64,000 nucleotides of DNA, from positions 1,426,001 through 1,490,000 of the forward strand of contig NZ_JAHXYH010000001.1 of assembly GCF_019970065.1 (NCBI RefSeq). Direction: 5' to 3'. The position numbers and the translations under genes were made by a program. Below, one piece after another: positions 56,958-64,000 of this stretch. The DNA comes from Chryseobacterium sp. OSA05B. GTDB lineage: Bacteria; Bacteroidota; Bacteroidia; Flavobacteriales; Weeksellaceae. The notes beneath the pieces are model-generated. The model was not told the origin of the DNA, did not search any database, and saw nothing but the letters and a program-made list of their open reading frames with translations. Every line of letters starts with the position of its first letter. Positions within the stretch are counted from its first letter, which is position 1.

Positions 56958-57392
56958 TTACCAATAACTTCCTGCAAGAAAGGTCAGCCTGATGAAAGTA
57001 AACGTATGCTCTAAGCTCAGATTTATCGTTTCGGAAAGATTTTCCAGCTGTTCATCATTATAAAATATGGCAAACATTCCATCTTCGAAAGCCTGTACAG
57101 CATTTTCCTGCGCCTTCTGAAGATTGGCTTTCTTTTCGTTATAAATACTTCCAAAACCTGCCTTACCGGTGTCTGTAAGAATATTCAGATAGTTTTCCGA
57201 AGGCATTTTCGCATAATCTGTATCTTCCAGTTCAAATGATTGCGTATTGAATGCCTCCACCTGCTGCTGAACAATTAGTTTTAATAAATTCTCCAATGAT
57301 ATTTTGGAATCACTATGCATAATTTCAAGCTTCTGCTCCGAAAGAACAGGATGCTTCCTGCCTAATTGCTTTACCGTAACCTTTATTTCCAT
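56958..57392 (-). CDS. Hypothetical protein upstream of the DUF4132 gene
   Basis: A 144-residue protein; I start it at 57392 (MEIKVTVKQLGRKHP) in place of the frame start at 57410. It has a beta-rich start, a helical middle (SLENLLKLIVQQQVEAFNTQ, KKANLQKAQENAVQAFEDGM) and a hydrophobic end (FTFIRLTFLAGSYW). No signal peptide is seen. I do not recognise the family. The 25-base gap to the DUF4132 gene suggests that the two proteins act together. Confidence 0.65.
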   Translation of the reverse strand: MEIKVTVKQLGRKHPVLSEQKLEIMHSDSKISLENLLKLIVQQQVEAFNTQSFELEDTDYAKMPSENYLNILTDTGKAGFGSIYNEKKANLQKAQENAVQAFEDGMFAIFYNDEQLENLSETINLSLEHTFTFIRLTFLAGSYW

Positions 57393-57570
57393 ATGTGAAG
57401 TTGATATCAATAAATATAGGAAAATTTTTAAGGGAGACTGTTTTAAAACCTTGAAGAAGGCATATGAATTAAATCACCAATCTGGAAAAATTACATTTTT
57501 TTTGACCTAAATGTGGGTGTTGTAGAACATAAGATAATTGAAAATGGAATTTCAGGAATGGTATACAATA

Positions 57571-57603
57571 AAAAAGTACACTTTAAAAAGTGTACTTTTT
57601 TTA
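57571..57603 (-). terminator. Terminator of the RCC1 gene
   Basis: A perfect 13-bp stem (AAAAAGTACACTT/AAGTGTACTTTTT) with a TAAA loop. It lies 65 bases after the stop codon of the RCC1-repeat gene. The core AGTACACT/AGTGTACT is repeated in the tRNA-His terminator. Confidence 0.75.
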
Positions 57604-57667
57604 TGAATCATAGTCAAAAACCAGATCGCATGAGTTGGCAATTCACTGATTTAATTTTTGATATTTT

Positions 57668-59905
57668 TTATTTTTTAATGACTTTCAATGTCTTAGTCTC
57701 ATCATTTGAATTGACTTTAACCAAATAAACTCCCGATGTCAAGCCGGAGAAATCTAATGTACCTTCATTAGCATTTATTGTTTTGCTCAGCACTTCCTGC
57801 CCTAATAGGTTATAAACCGATACCAAAGAAATTTTCTGATCAAACGAAATAATAAGCTTGTCATTCACCGGATTCGGATATGCCTTTAGAGAATTCTTTG
57901 ACATGGTAAAGTCATCAACACCTAAAGTTGGGCAAGCAATAACTGTTGGAACATTTTTATCAACAGTAGAACCATCACCTAATTGACCATAAAGGTTTAA
58001 CCCCCATGTGCTGACAGTTCCATCACTCTTCAAGGCAAAAGTATGTGATATTCCACCAGCAATAGCTTTCCAGTTCGTAAGACTTCCCAGTTGCGCAGGA
58101 ACGCTGGTGTTCGTCGTCGATCCGTTTCCTAACTGACCATATTGATTTCTTCCCCAGGTCCAAAGTGTTCCGTTGGATTTTATGGCAAGGGTATGATTTC
58201 CTCCCGAAGCAACGGTCTGCCAGTTAGTAGCCGTTCCGATTTGTGTTGGAATATTTTTATTTGCCGTTGTTCCATCTCCCAGTTGTCCATTCGCATTATA
58301 TCCCCAGGCCCAAAGTGTTCCGTCTGTTTTCAGTGCAGCGACATGAAGTGCTCCTACACCAAGACTTTGCCAGTTGCTGGCGGTTCCAACTTGAGTCGGG
58401 ATCAGCCTGTTGGTATTGGTAGCATCTCCGATCGTTCCATACGTATTGCTACCCCAGGCCCAAAGTGTTCCGTCTGTTTTTAGTGCAATGGTAAAATCCT
58501 GTCCGCATTGAACAGCTAACCAATTGGCAGCAGTTCCTATCTGAACCGGCACTAAACTGGTAGTCGTGTTGCCGGTACCTAACTGCCCATAAGGATTAAG
58601 TCCCCATGCCCATAGTGTTCCGTTATTTTTTATAGCTACCGTATGATACATTCCGGTATCAAAAGTTTTCCAGTCAGTGGCAGTTCCTACTTGTACCGGT
58701 GTGTGCTGATCCGTATTTGTCCCATTACCCAATTGACCTGAATTGGCTCCCCAGGCCCAAAGCGTTCCATCTGTTTTCTGAGCAATGGTATGGTTGCTTC
58801 CACCAGCAATTTCTTTCCAGTTATTAGCCGTTCCTACTTGTTTTGGAGTTGATCTGTTGGTGGTTGTTCCATTTCCTAATTGTCCTGAAGAATTAATCCC
58901 CCAGGCCCATAATGTTCCGTCTGTTTTTATAGCGACACTATGCAGACTCCCTGCATTCACTTTTTGAAAACAACCTGGCAGACCAGCGCTTGGCGACATT
59001 TTCACTAAACCTAGCTGTAATGTTCCCAGCCAGATAGTCCCTGAAGATTGCGTACGAACTGCACTGAAATAGTCATCAGGCAAACCAAAATTTGTATTTG
59101 TTCTGGTGTAAGTTGTACAATCCGTAAAGTTTTGCAAACCTGATCCATTAAATCCAATCCATACTTTACTGTTACTGTCAACATCCACTGCGTTAGGATT
59201 GTATCCTGCAAGACAAGAAGTACTTTGATAGATAAATGTAAGGTTAGTTCCGCTCGTCGTTACTGTAATTAAACTGTCAGAACCTTGTAAATAAATTGTA
59301 TTGTTGGCAATTCTCAATATTTTTTGAGTTCCCTGCGCTATAAAATTATAATCAGTTCCATTAAATTTATACAATACACCGCCATTGGTAACCCAAACTC
59401 CATTATTACTGTCAGTTGCCACAGAATTCAGATTCGTTACAGAAGAATAATTAGACCACGTTGTACCATTGAATTTTGTAAGCCCTGAGTCTGTTGCAAC
59501 CCAAAGATTATTTTGTCCGTCAACAGCGATATCATTGATTTCATTAGTTGGTAAACCTGAATTGGAAGTTGTATAATTAGTCCATGTCGTTCCGTTATAC
59601 ATAATAATTCCATTAAGTTGAGAGGCAATCCATTTTCTTCCCAACCCATCAATCTGAATTTTTATAATTGAATTAGATGCAATACCGGAATTGGCAGTAT
59701 TGTAATTGGTAAAAGTCGTTCCGTTAAAAGTTGAAACTCCATTATAAGTGGCAAGCCATAACAATCCATTGGCATCAGTTTTAATATCAGCAATATAATT
59801 GCTCCCTATTTCTGAATTCGAAGTATTATACGTTGTGTAACTATACGTCTGTGCAAATGCATAAATTGAACTGAGGATTAAGAATAAAAAGTAGAGTTTT
59901 TTCAT
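57668..59905 (-). CDS. Secreted double-propeller protein with RCC1 repeats and T9SS signal
   Basis: A 745-residue exported protein from the ATG at 59905, where the signal peptide KKLYFLFLILSSIYAFAQ starts; the frame continues 13 codons upstream. Residues ~20-330 carry repeats like DIAVDGQNNLWVATDSGLTK, typical of two-component-regulator-type propellers. Residues ~340-670 hold seven RCC1 repeats (AIKTDGTLWAWGINSSGQLG and variants), a second propeller. A T9SS type A domain (AYPNPVNDKLIISF to KTLKVIKK) ends it. Probably a surface protein binding other molecules; no enzyme motif. Confidence 0.88.
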   Translation of the reverse strand: MKKLYFLFLILSSIYAFAQTYSYTTYNTSNSEIGSNYIADIKTDANGLLWLATYNGVSTFNGTTFTNYNTANSGIASNSIIKIQIDGLGRKWIASQLNGIIMYNGTTWTNYTTSNSGLPTNEINDIAVDGQNNLWVATDSGLTKFNGTTWSNYSSVTNLNSVATDSNNGVWVTNGGVLYKFNGTDYNFIAQGTQKILRIANNTIYLQGSDSLITVTTSGTNLTFIYQSTSCLAGYNPNAVDVDSNSKVWIGFNGSGLQNFTDCTTYTRTNTNFGLPDDYFSAVRTQSSGTIWLGTLQLGLVKMSPSAGLPGCFQKVNAGSLHSVAIKTDGTLWAWGINSSGQLGNGTTTNRSTPKQVGTANNWKEIAGGSNHTIAQKTDGTLWAWGANSGQLGNGTNTDQHTPVQVGTATDWKTFDTGMYHTVAIKNNGTLWAWGLNPYGQLGTGNTTTSLVPVQIGTAANWLAVQCGQDFTIALKTDGTLWAWGSNTYGTIGDATNTNRLIPTQVGTASNWQSLGVGALHVAALKTDGTLWAWGYNANGQLGDGTTANKNIPTQIGTATNWQTVASGGNHTLAIKSNGTLWTWGRNQYGQLGNGSTTNTSVPAQLGSLTNWKAIAGGISHTFALKSDGTVSTWGLNLYGQLGDGSTVDKNVPTVIACPTLGVDDFTMSKNSLKAYPNPVNDKLIISFDQKISLVSVYNLLGQEVLSKTINANEGTLDFSGLTSGVYLVKVNSNDETKTLKVIKK

Positions 59906-60475
59906 GGTTTTTAATAAAATAATTCTCTTCATGTTTAGTTTCATAATGTTTCCCTACTCGTTTAGCTTTTCGGTTCCGCTTCGTTTGAATGGTTTCTGAA
60001 CTCCATATGAAATGACAACTTTTCAAAATCAAATTCATTCATGAAAAAGCGAGCTATGATTTTAAAAAGCACTTGGTCCGTTAAATAATACAGTATCATT
60101 ACCCGTAGAAGATTCGAAGTTTCCCCAATATTAGTAGATTATATCCCGTTACGGAAAATAATCTGATAAAATGTGTCGATTACACAACATGAACTTATAA
60201 AGAAATTTTGAGGATTTACTTTGGTTCCAAGTTTCCGGAAACAATCAGTACTGATGAATTAACAGAATAAATTCAGGGTAATTTTTCTCATTCTCATAGT
60301 TTAATGTTTTTAAGTTAAGGTTCTAGTTTTTGTTCACAAAATGTATCATCATGATGACTTTTTTATGTTGTGAACTGCAAAAATATACTTTTCTTATGGA
60401 GTATCAAACAGTCAATGAGAATTTACACACCAAATGGTGTTTTTTAATTTGGTATTGGAAATAGATATAAATAAA
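59906..60475. other. Long gap upstream of the RCC1 gene
   Basis: No convincing gene is seen. A full promoter match lies on the minus strand at 60378-60407. Between it and the RCC1 start a minus-strand frame begins with Met at about 60286 (MRMRKITLNLFC), meets a stop at once, then continues open for some 40 codons to another stop. It could be a decayed gene or chance. A minus-strand frame of 26 codons (MNEFDFEKLSFHMEF) nearer the RCC1 gene is too short to judge. Confidence 0.4.
60378..60407 (-). promoter_or_regulatory. Promoter match far upstream of the RCC1 gene
   Basis: On the minus strand: TTG (60405-60407), 19 bases, TATTTTTG (60378-60385). It is about 470 bases before the RCC1 start at 59905, so it implies a long leader or a separate RNA. 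Confidence 0.5.
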
Positions 60476-60502
60476 AAAAGTACACTGTAAAAGTGTACTT
60501 TT
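60473..60502 (-). terminator. Terminator of tRNA-His
   Basis: An 11-bp stem (AAAAGTACACT/AGTGTACTTTT) with a GTAAA loop is followed on the minus strand by T-rich sequence. It starts 5 bases after the tRNA 3' end. Confidence 0.8.
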
Positions 60503-60506
60503 CTTG

Positions 60507-60581
<75 letters not shown>

Positions 60582-60593
60582 GTTTTGTGAGTG

Positions 60594-60623
60594 CAAATAT
60601 AGGGAAGTTTTTTTTATTACCAA
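60594..60623 (-). promoter_or_regulatory. Promoter of tRNA-His
   Basis: On the minus strand: TTG (60621-60623), 19 bases, TATATTTG (60594-60601), 13 bases before the tRNA. The -33 element lies inside the last codons of bshB1. Confidence 0.75.
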
Positions 60624-61336
60624 ACAATTCCGTCAAAATTTTTCATCGCAATGAGCTTCTCAGACGTAAATCCCTCAGCATAAGTCACTCCCGATAAACG
60701 TCCCAAATCTTGAGCACGGTAGGTCAGGCTTTCAAAAAAGTCTTTTGTCGCAATCGGAGTAACAGGTTCATTGGATTTTGGATCATAAAACTGTGTTTTG
60801 AAGGCCATGCAGGCAGCGATCTTCCTATCCAAATGCTCAGAGATGTCTATCACAAACTCAGGTTTGATATCTTTCCACTGAATATAATGAAAAATCTGCT
60901 TTGGTCTCCACACCTCCTGATTTTCGCCATCCAAATGGGTTTCAATTTTTCTAAGTCCGGAAAGGAAGCACGCATCTGACACTAATTTCGCTCCTTTTGC
61001 ATGGTCCGGATGTCTGTCATCAATTGCATTAGCCAAGACGATTTCAGGGCGGTATTTACGGATCATTTTTACGATCTCCATCTGATATTCTTCAGAGTTT
61101 ACTAAGAAGCCATCTTTCATGCCAAGGTTTTCTCTTGCAGAAACTCCCAGGATCTTTGCAGATTCAGCGGCCTCCACTCTTCTGGTTTCATCGGTTCCTC
61201 TGGTTCCGAGCTCACCTCTGGTAAGATCTACAATAGCACATATTTTCCCTTCAGAAATCATTTTAGCGATTGTTCCGCCGCATCCCAGTTCTACATCGTC
61301 AGGATGAGCTCCAAAAGCAAGTATATCTGTTTTCAT
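60617..61336 (-). CDS. bshB1: Bacillithiol biosynthesis deacetylase BshB1
   Basis: A 239-residue LmbE-like zinc deacetylase that removes acetyl from GlcNAc-malate, the second step to the thiol bacillithiol. The metal site is FGAHPDDVELGCGG near the N-terminus with a later His pair in DDRHPDHAKGA. LTRGELGTRGTDETR is also typical. bshA and bshC are not in the window. Cytoplasmic. Confidence 0.93.
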   Translation of the reverse strand: MKTDILAFGAHPDDVELGCGGTIAKMISEGKICAIVDLTRGELGTRGTDETRRVEAAESAKILGVSARENLGMKDGFLVNSEEYQMEIVKMIRKYRPEIVLANAIDDRHPDHAKGAKLVSDACFLSGLRKIETHLDGENQEVWRPKQIFHYIQWKDIKPEFVIDISEHLDRKIAACMAFKTQFYDPKSNEPVTPIATKDFFESLTYRAQDLGRLSGVTYAEGFTSEKLIAMKNFDGIVW

Positions 61337-61426
61337 CTGTTCCTTTTATTTTTTTATTTTGTCAGATGGAACGCCCAATAATCTTTCTCACATTTTCGAA
61401 TTTTTAACCCCGGCGTTTCATATGTT

Positions 61427-61434
61427 CAAATATA
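61427..61434 (-). promoter_or_regulatory. Possible -7 box of bshB1 (TATATTTG)
   Basis: TATATTTG on the minus strand, 91 bases before the bshB1 start; a TTG lies 21 bases further up, slightly beyond normal spacing and inside the preceding terminator. Confidence 0.4.
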
Positions 61435-61440
61435 AGACTT

Positions 61441-61479
61441 AAAATAAAAACTTCCCAAACATTGAGAAGGGGAAGTTTT
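61441..61479 (-). terminator. Terminator of the TPR gene
   Basis: AAAACTTCCC pairs perfectly with GGGAAGTTTT across a 13-nt loop; the minus strand continues TATTTTAAG. It lies 25 bases after the TPR gene stop codon. Confidence 0.75.
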
Positions 61480-61503
61480 AATATCTATAATTTAAAATTT
61501 AAA

Positions 61504-63135
61504 TTACTTATTGATTTCTGCATTTAATTTTACAGCATCCTGGTAAGTAGGATCAAGCTGTAAAGATTTAGCTACATAATCTTTAGCTTTTGCAGCATCA
61601 GAATCTTTGTTCATATAAGCTACCGCGAAGTAAGCATAGGCTAAAGTTTGCTTGTTAGCTTCAGCATCTGCAGGTTTTACCGTACTGATGAATTTTTCGT
61701 ATGCTAATTTCGCAGCATCGTTATTTCCTGCCTGTTGGTAAGAATATCCCTGGCTGTAGTATGCTGGTGCCCAATCCGGAAGAAGCGCACTCATTTTCTG
61801 CCACGTAAGGATAGCTCCGTTCCAGTTTTTAACATCCTGGTAAGCGGTAGCTAACTTGAATAGAGAATCAGAATCCTCTTTATTAGCAGCCACTTTTTTC
61901 TTCAATGCTTCAATCTCAGGAGTAGTAGGTCCTTTTTCTGCTTCAGCCTGAGAAGCTCCACCTCCAGCGATATTAGCAAGCTCGATATCCCACTTCATGG
62001 TTTCATCTTTAGCAGCTTTTGCAATGGCAACTTTCTGCTGAGCTTCTGTTGTTAAAGCTGTTTTTTTAGCGGCGTCAGTTTCAGTTTTAGCCAATCCTGC
62101 TGCGATAAGTCCCTGAAGACCCTGATCAGCCGGCTGAATTCTTGTTTTCTCAGCCTGAGAAACGAAAGTATCCATATTTTGCTTTGCTTCTGCATAGTTT
62201 CCGTCAGCAAAAGACTGATACGCTCTTAATTTAAATTTGATAGGATCATCAATTTTATCAAAGATCTTGTCTAAAACAGTTTTAGAGTTTGCATAATCTT
62301 CGTTGGTGAAGTATAATTTAGCAATTTCTAACTGAGTATATGGATCCTCATCAGCATATTTTGTATAGTTAATAAGGTCTTGGGTCGCTTTTGCGTTTTG
62401 TTGGTATCTGATATCATAAGATGCCAGAGCTTTATAAGCAGGTGCATAGGTTGCATCTACTCCAATAGCTTTGTCAATGCTTTGTTTAGCTTGTTGCCAT
62501 TGCTGAGCAGCCATCCATAATGTGGCCATTCTTGTATAAACAGATGCTTTATTTTTAGCTACAGGTAAAGCTTTGTCATAAGCAGACATCGCTTCACCCG
62601 GTGCTCTTTTAATTCTGTATGCATCTCCAAGAGTATAATAGTAATGAGCAGGAACTCCTTTCTTCTCTGCTTTTTCAACAGCCTTTGTCAGGAATTGAAT
62701 CGCTGCATCAGGAGCATTGTTCTTTTCAAATAAAGTTAAAGCTTCAGCAGCTCTGAATAATACTTCAGCATCCTTCTCTCTGGAATCTGCTACAATTTTC
62801 TGAATTTCAGCAATTGCGCTTTTATCTCCTTTACCTAACTTCACGGTAGCCAAACCGATCTTGTTCAGGTAGCTTTTGTTATCAGCAGCTAAACCTTTGT
62901 TAAAACTTTCGATAGCTTTAGCATAATCAGGCTCGCCCTGCTTAAGGTAAGTATTTCCTAAATAGAAGTAATTTTCTGCTGTAGGTGCTTTGGTAACCAT
63001 TTCCGTAAAATTGATTTTAGCCTGTGCGTATTTGTCACTGTCTATACTGTTAATACCATCCTGCAACGTCTGTGCAGAGGCTAAACCGGCAAAAAATACC
63101 ACGGCTGCTCCAAAAGCAATTTTCTTTACATTCAT
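61504..63135 (-). CDS. Exported tetratricopeptide repeat protein
   Basis: A 543-residue protein from the ATG at 63135 (MNVKKIAFGAAVVFFAGLAS, signal peptide ending ASAQ); the open frame extends 31 codons upstream, probably untranslated. TPR units run through most of the length (ENYFYLGNTYLKQGEPDYAK, AHYYYTLGDAYRIKRAPGEA, APAYYSQGYSYQQAGNNDAA), broken by an Ala/Lys-rich linker near 375-435. It likely acts in the periplasm as a protein-interaction scaffold. A PstS-like protein is encoded just upstream; in flavobacteria this pair often follows exbBD/tonB genes. Confidence 0.82.
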   Translation of the reverse strand: MNVKKIAFGAAVVFFAGLASAQTLQDGINSIDSDKYAQAKINFTEMVTKAPTAENYFYLGNTYLKQGEPDYAKAIESFNKGLAADNKSYLNKIGLATVKLGKGDKSAIAEIQKIVADSREKDAEVLFRAAEALTLFEKNNAPDAAIQFLTKAVEKAEKKGVPAHYYYTLGDAYRIKRAPGEAMSAYDKALPVAKNKASVYTRMATLWMAAQQWQQAKQSIDKAIGVDATYAPAYKALASYDIRYQQNAKATQDLINYTKYADEDPYTQLEIAKLYFTNEDYANSKTVLDKIFDKIDDPIKFKLRAYQSFADGNYAEAKQNMDTFVSQAEKTRIQPADQGLQGLIAAGLAKTETDAAKKTALTTEAQQKVAIAKAAKDETMKWDIELANIAGGGASQAEAEKGPTTPEIEALKKKVAANKEDSDSLFKLATAYQDVKNWNGAILTWQKMSALLPDWAPAYYSQGYSYQQAGNNDAAKLAYEKFISTVKPADAEANKQTLAYAYFAVAYMNKDSDAAKAKDYVAKSLQLDPTYQDAVKLNAEINK

Positions 63136-63244
63136 AATCATTATATCTTTCATTTTATATTTTTCTATATTTGACTTATATGCTCCACAATTTTTAGACC
63201 AAATTAATATTTTTATAAGGGGTACCATGCTATTTTAATATTTT

Positions 63245-64000
63245 TTAACGCATCTGAACCTCTCTTTTGTATATATTATAGGGCTGCAGACCTTCTTTTT
63301 CTACGATCATCTGTCCAAGTTGTGTACATGAATATCTGATAAATCCGTTAGCAATATTAAAGTTCCCTTCATTGGTTAAAAAATAGAGAACTCTGGTAAA
63401 CGGATAGGTCATTTGACGAAGGCTTTCATGATCTACACTGTATAATTTTCCATTATTTTCTACCGGCAGAACTTTCACCATTTCTCTGAGTTTCTCAGAC
63501 GTTTTATCATAAGGACGACTGAAAGTATTCAGGCCTATAACACCGATTTTATCAGTATGCTTACCTAATTCTTCAATAATATTCTGGTTTCCCGGAATAA
63601 TGGAGAATTTAAGGTCTTTTGGTTGTTTCTTCAGTTTTTGGGCAACAAAATTCAGGTTACTGGAATTGGTTCCGTCGAAGATAAAGTTCTTGGCATCTGA
63701 TTCCAGTCCGCTTTTGATCTCATCCATAGAAATGCTTTGCTTTGGAGAATCTTTTGGAACAACAAAAACAACTGCATCTGCAGCGAATTTAGCAGGAAGA
63801 AACTTCAGGTCAACCTGTTCTTCATATGCTTTTTTCTCTTCAGGAGTAAGATCTCTGGACATGACCGCTATTCTTGCTTTATCATTCAGCAGATCAAGAA
63901 AACCTAAATCTTCTTTCTTTGTTTCGATTTTGATATGGGTTTCAGGATAATTGATCATATATCCGTCTGCCAATGCCTCGGTAACGCTTTTGAAGGATTC
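63245..64000 (-). CDS. PstS-like periplasmic substrate-binding protein, N-terminus missing
   Basis: The frame runs unbroken to the right edge (visible start ESFKSVTEALADGYMINYPE), so the first part, including the signal peptide, lies outside; 251 residues are visible. It resembles type II periplasmic binding proteins of the PstS group: KIAVMSRDLTPEEK-like segment, AADAVVFVVPKDSPKQSI, GTNSSNLNFVAQKL and the C-terminal PFTRVLYFLTNEG. Phosphate is the expected ligand but the family includes others. A TonB-system link is inferred from gene order in related bacteria. Confidence 0.78.
   Translation of the reverse strand, partial: ESFKSVTEALADGYMINYPETHIKIETKKEDLGFLDLLNDKARIAVMSRDLTPEEKKAYEEQVDLKFLPAKFAADAVVFVVPKDSPKQSISMDEIKSGLESDAKNFIFDGTNSSNLNFVAQKLKKQPKDLKFSIIPGNQNIIEELGKHTDKIGVIGLNTFSRPYDKTSEKLREMVKVLPVENNGKLYSVDHESLRQMTYPFTRVLYFLTNEGNFNIANGFIRYSCTQLGQMIVEKEGLQPYNIYKREVQMR

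Noticed and set aside
58000..58980. Regular repeats that could suggest a CRISPR array
   Set aside because: The spacing (~150 bp) and translation into RCC1 repeats show a coding repeat; there are no short identical repeats with unique spacers.
63136..63228. 31-codon upstream extension of the TPR gene
   Set aside because: It would precede the signal peptide with non-signal sequence; the ATG at 63135 gives a standard signal peptide.

Overview
The window comes from the chromosome of an AT-rich Bacteroidetes bacterium, most likely Chryseobacterium or a close relative in the Flavobacteriales. Support for this: many secreted proteins end in a type IX secretion (T9SS) sorting domain; promoters follow the Bacteroidetes pattern TTG-N17-19-TAnnTTTG; and the gene content includes ribosomal protein THX, a PUR-family (DUF3276) protein, bacillithiol deacetylase BshB1, a long NusB and the DUF6452/DUF6048 pair. 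The genus is inferred from content, not from a database match.

Layout. 1-13.8 kb: a truncated secreted protein, then three very large T9SS cargo genes (two reprolysin-like metalloproteases around an adhesin-like FN3/GEVED protein) that look like products of duplication and domain shuffling. 14.0-19.1 kb: rlmD, a DUF5117-type zinc metalloprotease, and the DUF6452 and DUF6048 genes. 19.2-24.6 kb: a thioredoxin-fold lipoprotein that lacks the CXXC pair, then sdhCAB behind a CRP-like palindrome. 24.7-29.0 kb: comEC, a GH99-like glycosidase, lpxB. 29.1-36.6 kb: DUF2480, a DUF2723-like membrane protein, a DUF937 protein, THX, a MATE exporter, an ankyrin protein, aspS and a nitrilase-type amidase. 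36.9-43.9 kb: a secreted astacin, purA, a Crp/Fnr regulator, and the end-joining genes ku and ligD, the latter split by a frameshift in a run of nine A. 43.9-51.8 kb: a small membrane protein, an SDR enzyme, a repeat-bearing gap, yajC, a DUF1573 lipoprotein, nusB, an ABC exporter, the PUR protein and a secreted M1 aminopeptidase. 51.9-64 kb: a giant DUF4132 protein with a small partner, a secreted RCC1 propeller protein, tRNA-His, bshB1, a TPR protein and a truncated PstS-like binding protein.

Most of the window is ordinary core genome. I did not find a defence island, prophage, insertion sequence or CRISPR array. The points most worth following are regulatory and structural: (1) a shared palindrome (TTGCCA-TT-TGGCAA and a one-mismatch copy), centred exactly 33 bp upstream of the presumed -7 boxes of both crp and purA, suggesting a class II-type regulon of the adjacent Crp/Fnr protein; (2) a palindrome close to the E. 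coli CRP consensus at the equivalent position upstream of sdhC; (3) the ligD frameshift at A9, which could be mutation, sequence error or slippage; (4) the mosaic relationship of the three T9SS giants; and (5) several unexplained intergenic inverted repeats.
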